A DNA stretch of 64,000 nt from Bathymodiolus brooksi (Eukaryota; Mollusca; Bivalvia; Mytilida; Modiolidae), in the NCBI GenBank assembly GCA_963680875.1, contig OY804578.1, forward strand, positions 96,625,689 to 96,689,688, in the 5' to 3' direction. How positions within the stretch are numbered: the stretch's first letter is position 1; the number at the start of each line of letters is the position of its first letter. This document shows, one piece after another, positions 21,386 to 35,120 of this stretch. A model generated the notes under the pieces. The model had not been told where the DNA came from, ran no database searches, and saw only the letters and a program-made list of their open reading frames with translations. The translations under genes and the position numbers were made by a program.

Positions 21386-23102
21386 AGGTGTCAAACCACT
21401 AATTCACCAATCAGAGCTTGGAACATATACGAAAGTAGTCCCTTTTCAAGAAAAAAGTTCCTTTCACTTTGTAGTATTGTGAAAACTACTGAATGGAATG
21501 GACTAATCAAAATTGATAATTGAAGTTAAATAAATAGGGATTATTTTGAGCCCAAATTTGATGGATTTAGTTGTATTTTAATACCTCTATGGAGGATTTG
21601 ATGCATGACCTATAAATACTGAATTTTTTGGGGATGACTGAGCTATTTTTAGAGTAGGTGTTTTCCGTAGCATGGCATTTCACTGCAAGATTTTAAACAT
21701 GCCCTGATATTTTGACAGAACGTAGAGGAATCATGTACGTTTCAGAAAATATATGGTCTTGGAAAGGTTAAACTTAAGATAAAATGACCAGGTAGGCTCG
21801 AAAAAACACAAATTTAGTAGAAAACCTTAAAGAAATTAATTAGTGGTTTTACACCGTAAAGACAAAAACGTCAAAACTATCTTTTGTTGCTATCATGTTC
21901 AAATTAGCCTATAAATGTCACAACAGACCCCGAGTGACATTTTTCATGCAAAAATGTTACAAAATACATTGTGGTGTCAGATTACATGGTCAAAATGCAT
22001 GTTATGTAATATTTTGGAATATTGCTCCCAAACACTGGATATACATGGACACCGGGTATTGCAACTCATTTTATTTTAATTTTTGACTTTATAATTATTG
22101 GGAATATGTTATTGAATGTGTTTTTGCAGTAGAAGGGCATATAATATTGAAAATATGGTTGATAATAAGAATTTAACAAATTTCATCATGCGGCAGTTTG
22201 TCGACTTCAAATATAGGATATGGTGATATCATGATTGGATTTTTTTCAATCCTACACATTTTTACTGGTAAATTTTGATAGTTTCAGTTAGAATACATGT
22301 ACAATGTACTTACAAAATAATATAAGGCTATAGAAAGCAGTTTTAATTGAAAATTATGTAGTAAAAACCTGGTAATTTAAGTGATCCCAGAAAAATTATT
22401 TTGACTGCCTAGCATTTTCTACTAATTTTTCAAATTGTCAATTTGAATTTCATGTTTTAGAGTATTATTTGGCTGTAACAGTACATTTGAACATCCAGCT
22501 TACTTAAACAGTGAAAAAAAATGATGTGGAAGCATATATTTATTGAGTTTTGGGGGAAATTATAGTTGTGCACCATCAGAAATTCCAAGACTTGAATATC
22601 AATAAATCATATTTTTGCAAATTTGATGGAATTAGAAGGAATTTCAACTAAAGATGTATATACAAAAACATATTTTATGTCTTAAACCACATAATTTATG
22701 GGATAAAAGCATGAATTAACAAAATTAAGAATGATGTGAGCTCATTTTATGGGACGAAAAAAGGGGGGGCTAAATGTAAACATTTCATAGTATTTAGCTA
22801 TTAAATATACAACTGAGGCATATATATGTGTTAAAATTGTTTATTGTGTTAGAAATTAGCTTAATAACTGTAATATATAAGAGAATAGGTAAGTTTTGGT
22901 ATGTTACACAATCTGAGCTCAACAGCTGTAAATGGAGTTATTTTCATTAAAAATCTTCAAGGGGGTACCTTTGCATTTGAACACTTATACTTGCAAATAT
23001 CAGACAGCCACATACCTTATGAGTTTTTTTTTGGGTTGATATTGTCTAAGGAATAGAAATTAGGCCAACAAATGGTGAAAGAAACAAGTTGTGTTGCTCT
23101 TT
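21386..23102. repeat. Satellite monomer 10 (subfamily G)
   Basis: 1,717 bp. CACCGTAAAG, GCCTATAAATG, private TTCATGCAAAA and CTGAGCTCAAC. Ends AAGTTGTGTTGC, the variant always followed by a C- or F-type start. Confidence 0.97.
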
Positions 23103-24819
23103 AGGTGTCAAACCACTAATTCACCAATCAGAGCTTGGAACATATACGAAAGTAGTCCCTTTTCAAGAAAAAGTTTCTTTCACTTTGTAGTATTGTGAAA
23201 ACTACTGAATGGAATGGACTAATCAAAATTGATAATTGAAGTTAAATAAATAGGGATTATTTTGAGCCCAAATTTGATGGATTTAGTTGTATTTTAATAC
23301 CTCTATGGAGGATTTGATGCATGACCTATAAATACTGAATTTTTTGGGGATGACTGAGCTATTTTTAGAGTAGGTGTTTTCCGTAGCATGGCATTTCACT
23401 GCAAGATTTTAAGCATGCCCTGATATTTTGACAGAACGTAGAGGAATCATGTACGTTTCAGAAAATATATGGTCTTGGAAAGGTTAAACTTAAGATAAAA
23501 TGACCAGGTAGGCTCGAAAAAACACAAATTTAGTAGAAAACCTTAAAGAAATTAATTAGTGGTTTTACACCGTAAAGACAAAAACGTCAAAACTATTTTT
23601 TGTTGCTATCATGTTCAAATTAGCCTATAAATGTCACAACAGACCCCGAGTGACATTTTTCATACAAAAATGTTACAAAATACATTGTGGTGTCAGATTA
23701 CATGGTCAAAATGCATGTTATGTAATATTTTGGAATATTGCTCCCAAACACTGGATATACATGGACACCGGGTATTGCAACTCATTTTATGTTAATTTTT
23801 GACTTTATAATTATTGGGAATATGTTATTGAATGTGTTTTTGCAGTAGAAGGGCATATAATATTGAAAATATGGTTGATAATAAGAATTTAACAAATTTC
23901 ATCATGCAGCAGTTTGTCGACTTCAAATATAGGATATGGTGATATCATGATTGGATTTTTTTCAATCCTACACATTTTTACTGGTAAATTTTGATAGTTT
24001 CAGTTAGAATACATGTACAATGTACTTACAAAATAATATAAGGCTATAGAAAGCAGTTTTAATTGAAAATTATGTAGTAAAAACCTGGTAATTTAAGTGA
24101 TCCCAGAAAAATGATTTTGACTGCCTAGCATTTTCTACTAATTTTTCAAATTGTCAATTTGAATTTCATGTTTTAGAGTATTATTTGGCTGTAACAGTAC
24201 ATTTGAACATCCACCTTACTTAAACAGTGAAAAAAAATGATGTGGAAGCATATATTTATTGAGTTTTGGGGGAAATTATAGTTGTGCACCATCAGAAATT
24301 CCAAGACTTGAATATCAATAAATCATATTTTTGCAAATTTGATGGAATTAGAAGGAATTTCAACTAAAGATGTATATACAAAAACATATTTTATGTCTTA
24401 AACCACATAATTTATGGGATAAAAGCATGAATTAACAAAATTAAGAATGATGTGAGCTCATTTTATGGGACGAAAAAAGGGGGGGCTAAATGTAAACATT
24501 TCATAGTATTTAGCTATTAAATATACAACTGAGGCATATATATGTGTTAAAATTGTTTATTGTGTTAGAAATTAGCTTAATAACTGTAATATATAAGAGA
24601 ATAGGTAAGTTTTGGTATGTTACACAATCTGAACTCAACAGCTGTAAATGGAGTTATTTTCATTAAAAATCTTCAAGGGGGTACCTTTGCATTTGAACAC
24701 TTATACTTGCAAATATCAGACAGCCACATACCTTATGAGGTTTTTTTTTGGGTTGATATTGTCTAAGGAATAGAAATTAGGCCAACAAATGGTGAAAGAA
24801 ACAAGTTTTGTTGCTCTTT
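23103..24819. repeat. Satellite monomer 11 (subfamily C)
   Basis: 1,717 bp. GAAAAAGTTTC start (one base shorter), CATGCAGCAG, AAATGATTTT. Private changes TTAAGCATGC, TTATGTTAATT and CATCCACCTT. Confidence 0.97.
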
Positions 24820-26535
24820 AGGTGTCAAACCACTAATTCACCAATCAGAGCTTGGAACATATACGAAAGTAGTCCCTTTTCAAGAAAAAAGTTCCTTTCA
24901 CTTTGTAGTATTGTGAAAACTACTGAATGGAATGGACTAATCAAAATTGATAATTGAAGTTAAATAAATAGGGATTATTTTGAGCCCAAATTTGATGGAT
25001 TTAGTTGTATTTTAATACCTCTATGGAGGATTTGATGCATGACCTATAAATACTGCAATTTTTGGGGATGACTGAGCTATTTTTAGAGTAGGTGTTTTCC
25101 GTAGCATGGCATTTCACTGCAAGATTTTAAACATGCCCTGATATTTTGACAGAACGTAGAGGAATCATGTACGTTTCAGAAAATATATGGTCTTGGAAAG
25201 GTTAAACTTAAGATAAAATGACCAGGTAGGCTCGAAAAAACACAAATTTAGTAGAAAACCTAAAAGAAATTAATTAGTGGTTTTACACCTTAAAGACAAA
25301 AACGTCAAAACTATCTTTTGTTGCTATCATGTTCAAATTAGCCTATTAATGTCACAACAGACCCCGAGTGACATTTTTCATACAAAAATGTTACAAAATA
25401 CATTGTGGTGTCAGATTACATGGTCAAAATGCATGTTATGTAATATTTTGGAATATTGCTCCCAAACACTGGATATACATGGACACCGGGTATTGCAACT
25501 CATTTTATTTTAATTTTTGACTTTATAATTATTGGGAATATGTTATTGAATGTGTTTTTGCAGTAGAAGGGCATATAATATTGAAAATACGGTTGATAAT
25601 AAGAATTTAACAAATTTCATCATGCGCAGTTTGTCGACTTCAAATATAGGATATGGTGATATCATGATTGGATTTTTTTCAATCCTACACATTTTTACTG
25701 GTAAATTTTGATAGTTTCAGTTAGAATACATGTACAATGTACTTACAAAATAATATAAGGCTATAGAAAGCAGTTTTAATTGAAAATTATGTAGTAAAAA
25801 CCTGGTAATTTAAGTGATCCCAGAAAAATTATTTTGACTGCCTAGCATTTTCTACTAATTTTTCAAATTGTCAATTTGAATTTCATGTTTTAGAGTATTA
25901 TTTGGCTGTAACAGTACATTTGAACATCCAGCTTACTTAAACAGTGAAAAAAAATGATGTGGAAGCATATATTTATTGAGTTTTGGGGGAAATTATAGTT
26001 GTGCACCATCAGAAATTCCAAGACTTGAATATCAATAAATCATATTTTTGCAAATTTGATGGAATTAGAAGGAATTTCAACTAAAGATGTATATACAAAA
26101 ACATATTTTATGTCTTAAACCACATAATTTATGGGATAAAAGCATGAATTAACAAAATTAAGAATGATGTGAGCTCATTTTATGGGACGAAAAAAGGGGG
26201 GGCTAAATGTAAACATTTCATAGTATTTAGCTATTAAATATACAACTGAGGCATATATATGTGTTAAAATTGTTTATTGTGTTAGAAATTAGCTTAATAA
26301 CTGTAATATATAAGAGAATAGGTAAGTTTTGGTATGTTACACAATTTGAACTCAACAGCTGTAAATGGAGTTATTTTCATTAAAAATCTTCAAGGGGGTA
26401 CCTTTGCATTTGAACAATTATACTTGCAAATATCAGACAGCCACATACCTTATGAGTTTTTTTTGGGGTTGATATTGTCTAAGGAATAGAAATTAGGCCA
26501 ATAAATGGTGAAAGAAACAAGTTTTGTTGCTCTTT
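24820..26535. repeat. Satellite monomer 12 (subfamily D)
   Basis: 1,716 bp. CTGCAATTTTT, GCCTATTAATG, AAAATACGG and CATGCGCAG (one base lost). Its last part carries AATTTGAACTC, GAACAATTATAC and CCAATAAATGG, shared only with copy 13. Confidence 0.97.
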
Positions 26536-28252
26536 AGGTGTCAAACCACTAATTCACCAATCAGAGCTTGGAACATATACGAAAGTAGTCCCTTTTCAAG
26601 AAAAAAGTTCCTTTCACTTTGTAGTATTGTGAAAACTACTGAATGGAATGGACTAATCAAAATTGATAATTGAAGTTAAATAAATAGGGATTATTTTGAG
26701 CCCAAATTTGATGGATTTAGTTGTATTTTAATACCTCTATGGAGGATTTGATGCATGACCTATAAATACTGAATTTTTTGGGGATGACTGAGCTATTTTT
26801 AGAGTAGGTGTTTTCCGTAGCATGGCATTTCACTGCAAGATTTTAAACATGCCCTGATATTTTGACAGAACGTAGAGGAATCATGTACGTTTCAGAAAAT
26901 ATATGGTCTTGGAAAGGTTAAACTTAAGATAAAATGACCAGGTAGGCTCGAAAAAACACAAATTTAGTAGAAAACCTTAAAGAAATTAATTAGTGGTTTT
27001 ACACCGTAAAGACAAAAACGTCAAAACTATCTTTTGTTGCTATCATGTTCAAATTAGCCTATAAATGTCACAACAGACCCCGAGTGACATTTTTCATACA
27101 AAAATGTTACAAAATACATTGTGGTGTCAGATTACATGGTCAAAATGCATGTTATGTAATATTTTGGAATATTGCTCCCAAACACTGGATATACATGGAC
27201 ACCGGGTATTGCAACTCATTTTATTTTAATTTTTGACTTTATAATTATTGGGAATATGTTATTGAATGTGTTTTTGCAGTAGAAGGGCATATAATATTGA
27301 AAATATGGTTGATAATAAGAATTTAACAAATTTCATCATGCGGCAGTTTGTCGACTTCAAATATAGGATATGGTGATATCATGATTGGATTTTTTTCAAT
27401 CCTACACATTTTTACTGGTAAATTTTGATAGTTTCAGTTAGAATACATGTACAATGTACTTACAAAATAATATAAGGCTATAGAAAGCAGTTTTAATTGA
27501 AAATTATGTAGTAAAAACCTGGTAATTTAAGTGATCCCAGAAAAATTATTTTGACTGCCTAGCATTTTCTACTAATTTTTCAAATTGTCAATTTGAATTT
27601 CATGTTTTAGAGTATTATTTGGCTGTAACAGTACATTTGAACATCCAGCTTACTTAAACAGTGAAAAAAAATGATGTGGAAGCATATATTTATTGAGTTT
27701 TGGGGGAAATTATAGTTTTGCACCATCAGAAATTCCAAGACTTGAATATCAATAAATCATATTTTTGCAAATTTGATGGAATTAGAAGGAATTTCAACTA
27801 AAGATGTATATACAAAAACATATTTTATGTCTTAAACCACATAATTTATGGGATAAAAGCATGAATTAACAAAATTAAGAATGATGTGAGCTCATTTTAT
27901 GGGACGAAAAAAGGGGGGGCTAAATGTAAACATTTCATAGTATTTAGCTATTAAATATACAACTGAGGCATATATATGTGTTAAAATTGTTTATTGTGTT
28001 AGAAATTAGCTTAATAACTGTAATATATAAGAGAATAGGTAAGTTTTGGTATGTTACACAATTTGAACTCAACAGCTGTAAATGGAGTTATTTTCATTAA
28101 AAATCTTCAAGGGGGTACCTTTGCATTTGAACAATTATACTTGCAAATATCAGACAGCCACATACCTTATGAGTTTTTTTTGGGGTTGATATTGTCTAAG
28201 GAATAGAAATTAGGCCAATAAATGGTGAAAGAAACAAGTTTTGTTGCTCTTT
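26536..28252. repeat. Satellite monomer 13 (subfamily G, end shared with copy 12)
   Basis: 1,717 bp. G-type body with private TATAGTTTTGC. The three end variants it shares with copy 12 mark one conversion or crossover tract. Confidence 0.97.
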
Positions 28253-29969
28253 AGGTGTCAAACCACTAATTCACCAATCAGAGCTTGGAACATATACGAA
28301 AGTAGTCCCTTTTCAAGAAAAAAGTTCCTTTCACTTTGTAGTATTGTGAAAACTACTGAATGGAATGGACTAATCAAAATTGATAATTGAAGTTAAATAA
28401 ATAGGGATTATTTTGAGCCCAAATTTGATGGATTTAGTTGTATTTTAATACCTCTATGGAGGATTTGATGCATGACCTATAAATACTGAATTTTTTGGGG
28501 ATGACTGAGCTATTTTTAGAGTAGGTGTTTTCCGTAGCATGGCATTTCACTGCAAGATTTTAAACATGCCCTGATATTTTGACAGAACGTAGAGGAATCA
28601 TGTACGTTTCAGAAAATATATGGTCTTGGAAAGGTTAAACTTAAGATAAAATGACCAGGTAGGCTCGAAAAAACACAAATTTAGTAGAAAACCTTAAAGA
28701 AATTAATTAGTGGTTTTACACCGTAAAGACAAAAACGTCAAAACTATCTTTTGTTGCTATCATGTTCAAATTAGCCTATAAATGTCACAACAGACCCCGA
28801 GTGACATTTTTCATACAAAAATGTTACAAAATACATTGTGGTGTCAGATTACATGGTCAAAATGCATGTTATGTAATATTTTGGAATATTGCTCCCAAAC
28901 ACTGGATATACATGGACACCGGGTATTGCAACTCATTTTATTTTAATTTTTGACTTTATAATTATTGGGAATATGTTATTGAATGTGTTTTTGCAGTAGA
29001 AGGGCATATAATATTGAAAATATGGTTGATAATAAGAATTTAACAAATTTCATCATGCGGCAGTTTGTCGACTTCAAATATAGGATATGGTGATATCATG
29101 ATTGGATTTTTTTCAATCCTACACATTTTTACTGGTAAATTTTGATAGTTTCAGTTAGAATACATGTACAATGTACTTACAAAATAATATAAGGCTATAG
29201 AAAGCAGTTTTAATTGAAAATTATGTAGTAAAAACCTGGTAATTTAAGTGATCCCAGAAAAATTATTTTGACTGCCTAGCATTTTCTACTAATTTTTCAA
29301 ATTGTCAATTTGAATTTCATGTTTTAGAGTATTATTTGGCTGTAACAGTACATTTGAACATCCAGCTTACTTAAACAGTGAAAAAAAATGATGTGGAAGC
29401 ATATATTTATTGAGTTTTGGGGGAAATTATAGTTGTGCACCATCAGAAATTCCAAGACTTGAATATCAATAAATCATATTTTTGCAAATTTGATGGAATT
29501 AGAAGGAATTTCAACTAAAGATGTATATACAAAAACATATTTTATGTCTTAAACCACATAATTTATGGGATAAAAGCATGAATTAACAAAATTAAGAATG
29601 ATGTGAGCTCATTTTATGGGACGAAAAAAGGGGGGGCTAAATGTAAACATTTCATAGTATTTAGCTATTAAATATACAACTGAGGCATATATATGTGTTA
29701 AAATTGTTTATTGTGTTAGAAATTAGCTTAATAACTGTAATATATAAGAGAATAGGTAAGTTTTGGTATGTTACACAATCTGAACTCAACAGCTGTAAAT
29801 GGAGTTATTTTCATTAAAAATCTTCAAGGGGGTACCTTTGCATTTGAACACTTATACTTGCAAATATCAGACAGCCACATACCTTATGAGTTTTTTTTTG
29901 GGTTGATATTGTCTAAGGAATAGAAATTAGGCCAACAAATGGTGAAAGAAACAAGTTGTGTTGCTCTTT
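28253..29969. repeat. Satellite monomer 14 (subfamily G)
   Basis: 1,717 bp. CACCGTAAAG body, T9G3 end tract, and AAGTTGTGTTGC at the end, preceding a C-type copy. Confidence 0.97.
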
Positions 29970-31686
29970 AGGTGTCAAACCACTAATTCACCAATCAGAG
30001 CTTGGAACATATACGAAAGTAGTCCCTTTTCAAGAAAAAGTTTCTTTCACTTTGTAGTATTGTGAAAACTACTGAATGGAATGGACTAATCAAAATTGAT
30101 AATTGAAGTTAAATAAATAGGGATTATTTTGAGCCCAAATTTGATGGATTTAGTTGTATTTTAATACCTCTATGGAGGATTTGATGCATGACCTATAAAT
30201 ACTGAATTTTTTGGGGATGACTGAGCTATTTTTAGAGTAGGTGTTTTCCGTAGCATGGCATTTCACTGCAAGATTTTAAACATGCCCTGATATTTTGACA
30301 GAACGTAGAGGAATCATGTACGTTTCAGAAAATATATGGTCTTGGAAAGGTTAAACCTAAGATAAAATGACCAGGTAGGCTCGAAAAAACACAAATTTAG
30401 TAGAAAACCTAAAAGAAATTAATTAGTGGTTTTACACCGTAAAGACAAAAACGTCAAAACTATTTTTTGTTGCTATCATGTTCAAATTAGCCTATAAATG
30501 TCACAACAGACCCCGAGTGACATTTTTCATACAAAAATGTTACAAAATACATTGTGGTGTCAGATTACATGGTCAAAATGCATGTTATGTAATATTTTGG
30601 AATATTGCTCCCAAACACTGGATATACATGGACACCGGGTATTGCAACTCATTTTATTTTAATTTTTGACTTTATAATTATTGGGAATATGTTATTGAAT
30701 GTGTTTTTGCAGTAGAAGGGCATATAATATTGAAAATATGGTTGATAATAAGAATTTAACAAATTTCATCATGCAGCAGTTTGTCGACTTCAAATATAGG
30801 ATATGGTGATATCATGATTGGATTTTTTTCAATCCTACACATTTTTACTGGTAAATTTTGATAGTTTCAGTTAGAATACATGTACAATGTACTTACAAAA
30901 TAATATAAGGCTATAGAAAGCAGTTTTAATTGAAAATTATGTAGTAAAAACCTGGTAATTTAAGTGATCCCAGAAAAATGATTTTGACTGCCTAGCATTT
31001 TCTACTAATTTTTCAAATTGTCAATTTGAATTTCATGTTTTAGAGTATTATTTGGCTGTAACAGTACATTTGAACATCCAGCTTACTTAAACAGTGAAAA
31101 AAAATGATGTGGAAGCATATATTTATTGAGTTTTGGGGGAAATTATAGTTGTGCACCATCAGAAATTCCAAGACTTGAATATCAATAAATCATATTTTTG
31201 CAAATTTGATGGAATTAGAAGGAATTTCAACTAAAGATGTATATACAAAAACATATTTTATGTCTTAAACCACATAATTTATGGGATAAAAGCATGAATT
31301 AACAAAATTAAGAATGATGTGAGCTCATTTTATGGGACGAAAAAAGGGGGGGCTAAATGTAAACATTTCATAGTATTTAGCTATTAAATATACAACTGAG
31401 GCATATATATGTGTTAAAATTGTTTATTGTGTTAGAAATTAGCTTAATAACTGTAATATATAAGAGAATAGGTAAGTTTTGGTATGTTACACAATCTGAA
31501 CTCAACAGCTGTAAATGGAGTTATTTTCATTAAAAATCTTCAAGGGGGTACCTTTGCATTTGAACACTTATACTTGCAAATATCAGACAGCCACATACCT
31601 TATGAGGGTTTTTTTTGGGTTGATATTGTCTAAGGAATAGAAATTAGGCCAACAAATGGTGAAAGAAACAAGTTTTGTTGCTCTTT
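29970..31686. repeat. Satellite monomer 15 (subfamily C, first of a C-D dimer)
   Basis: 1,717 bp. GAAAAAGTTTC, GTTAAACCTAAG, CATGCAGCAG, AAATGATTTT, end tract GAGGGTTTTTTT. Very close to copy 17. Confidence 0.97.
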
Positions 31687-33403
31687 AGGTGTCAAACCAC
31701 TAATTCACCAATCAGAGCTTGGAACATATACGAAAGTAGTCCCTTTTCAAGAAAAAAGTTCCTTTCACTTTGTAGTATTGTGAAAACTACTGAATGGAAT
31801 GGACTAATCAAAATTGATAATTGAAGTTAAATAAATAGGGATTATTTTGAGCCCAAATTTGATGGATTTAGTTGTATTTTAATACCTCTATGGAGGATTT
31901 GATGCATGACCTATAAATACTGCAATTTTTGGGGATGACTGAGCTATTTTTAGAGTAGGTATTTTCCGTAGCATGGCATTTCACTGCAAGATTTTAAACA
32001 TGCCCTGATATTTTGACAGAACGTAGAGGAATCATGTACGTTTCAGAAAATATATGGTCTTGGAAAGGTTAAACTTAAGATAAAATGACCAGGTAGGCTC
32101 GAAAAAACACAAATTTAGTAGAAAACCTAAAAGAAATTAATTAGTGGTTTTACACCTTAAAGACAAAAACGTCAAAACTATCTTTTGTTGCTATCATGTT
32201 CAAATTAGCCTATTAATGTCACAACAGACCCCGAGTGACATTTTTCATACAAAAATGTTACAAAATACATTGTGGTGTCAGATTACATGGTCAAAATGCA
32301 TGTTATGTAATATTTTGGAATATTGCTCCCAAACACTGGATATACATGGACACCGGGTATTGCAACTCATTTTATTTTAATTTTTGACTTTATAATTATT
32401 GGGAATATGTTATTGAATGTGTTTTTGCAGTAGAAGGGCATATAATATTGAAAATATGGTTGATAATAAGAATTTAACAAATTTCATCATGCGGCAGTTT
32501 GTCGACTTCAAATATAGGATATGGTGATATCATGATTGGATTTTTTTCAATCCTACACATTTTTACTGGTAAATTTTGATAGTTTCAGTTAGAATACATG
32601 TACAATGTACTTACAAAATAATATAAGGCTATAGAAAGCAGTTTTAATTGAAAATTATGTAGTAAAAACCTGGTAATTTAAGTGATCCCAGAAAAATTAT
32701 TTTGACTGCCTAGCATTTTCTACTAATTTTTCAAATTGTCAATTTGAATTTCATGTTTTAGAGTATTATTTGGCTGTAACAGTACATTTGAACATCCAGC
32801 TTACTTAAACAGTGAAAAAAAATGATGTGGAAGCATATATTTATTGAGTTTTGGGGGAAATTATAGTTGTGCACCATCAGAAATTCCAAGACTTGAATAT
32901 CAATAAATCATATTTTTGCAAATTTGATGGAATTAGAAGGAATTTCAACTAAAGATGTATATACAAAAACATATTTTATGTCTTAAACCACATAATTTAT
33001 GGGATAAAAGCATGAATTAACAAAATTAAGAATGATGTGAGCTCATTTTATGGGACGAAAAAAGGGGGGGCTAAATGTAAACATTTCATAGTATTTAGCT
33101 ATTAAATATACAACTGAGGCATATATATGTGTTAAAATTGTTTATTGTGTTAGAAATTAGCTTAATAACTGTAATATATAAGAGAATAGGTAAGTTTTGG
33201 TATGTTACACAATCTGAACTCAACAGCTGTAAATGGAGTTATTTTCATTAAAAATCTTCAAGGGGGTACCTTTGCATTTGAACACTTATACTTGCAAATA
33301 TCAGACAGCCACATACCTTATGAGTTTTTTTTTGGGTTGATATTGTCTAAGGAATAGAAATTAGGCCAACAAATGGTGAAAGAAACAAGTTGTGTTGCTC
33401 TTT
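31687..33403. repeat. Satellite monomer 16 (subfamily D front, G-like end)
   Basis: 1,717 bp. CTGCAATTTTT, TAGGTATTTTCC and GCCTATTAATG, but CATGCGGCAG and AAGTTGTGTTGC in the second half. Confidence 0.97.
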
Positions 33404-35120
33404 AGGTGTCAAACCACTAATTCACCAATCAGAGCTTGGAACATATACGAAAGTAGTCCCTTTTCAAGAAAAAGTTTCTTTCACTTTGTAGTATTGTGAA
33501 AACTACTGAATGGAATGGACTAATCAAAATTGATAATTGAAGTTAAATAAATAGGGATTATTTTGAGCCCAAATTTGATGGATTTAGTTGTATTTTAATA
33601 CCTCTATGGAGGATTTGATGCATGACCTATAAATACTGAATTTTTTGGGGATGACTGAGCTATTTTTAGAGTAGGTGTTTTCCGTAGCATGGCATTTCAC
33701 TGCAAGATTTTAAACATGCCCTGATATTTTGACAGAACGTAGAGGAATCATGTACGTTTCAGAAAATATATGGTCTTGGAAAGGTTAAACCTAAGATAAA
33801 ATGACCAGGTAGGCTCGAAAAAACACAAATTTAGTAGAAAACCTTAAAGAAATTAATTAGTGGTTTTACACCGTAAAGACAAAAACGTCAAAACTATTTT
33901 TTGTTGCTATCATGTTCAAATTAGCCTATAAATGTCACAACAGACCCCGAGTGACATTTTTCATACAAAAATGTTACAAAATACATTGTGGTGTCAGATT
34001 ACATGGTCAAAATGCATGTTATGTAATATTTTGGAATATTGCTCCCAAACACTGGATATACATGGACACCGGGTATTGCAACTCATTTTATTTTAATTTT
34101 TGACTTTATAATTATTGGGAATATGTTATTGAATGTGTTTTTGCAGTAGAAGGGCATATAATATTGAAAATATGGTTGATAATAAGAATTTAACAAATTT
34201 CATCATGCAGCAGTTTGTCGACTTCAAATATAGGATATGGTGATATCATGATTGGATTTTTTTCAATCCTACACATTTTTACTGGTAAATTTTGATAGTT
34301 TCAGTTAGAATACATGTACAATGTACTTACAAAATAATATAAGGCTATAGAAAGCAGTTTTAATTGAAAATTATGTAGTAAAAACCTGGTAATTTAAGTG
34401 ATCCCAGAAAAATGATTTTGACTGCCTAGCATTTTCTACTAATTTTTCAAATTGTCAATTTGAATTTCATGTTTTAGAGTATTATTTGGCTGTAACAGTA
34501 CATTTGAACATCCAGCTTACTTAAACAGTGAAAAAAAATGATGTGGAAGCATATATTTATTGAGTTTTGGGGGAAATTATAGTTGTGCACCATCAGAAAT
34601 TCCAAGACTTGAATATCAATAAATCATATTTTTGCAAATTTGATGGAATTAGAAGGAATTTCAACTAAAGATGTATATACAAAAACATATTTTATGTCTT
34701 AAACCACATAATTTATGGGATAAAAGCATGAATTAACAAAATTAAGAATGATGTGAGCTCATTTTATGGGACGAAAAAAGGGGGGGCTAAATGTAAACAT
34801 TTCATAGTATTTAGCTATTAAATATACAACTGAGGCATATATATGTGTTAAAATTGTTTATTGTGTTAGAAATTAGCTTAATAACTGTAATATATAAGAG
34901 AATAGGTAAGTTTTGGTATGTTACACAATCTGAACTCAACAGCTGTAAATGGAGTTATTTTCATTAAAAATCTTCAAGGGGGTACCTTTGCATTTGAACA
35001 CTTATACTTGCAAATATCAGACAGCCACATACCTTATGAGGGTTTTTTTTGGGTTGATATTGTCTAAGGAATAGAAATTAGGCCAACAAATGGTGAAAGA
35101 AACAAGTTTTGTTGCTCTTT
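33404..35120. repeat. Satellite monomer 17 (subfamily C, second C-D dimer)
   Basis: 1,717 bp. As copy 15 (GTTAAACCTAAG, CATGCAGCAG, GAGGGTTTTTTT) apart from ACCTTAAAG for ACCTAAAAG. Confidence 0.97.
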
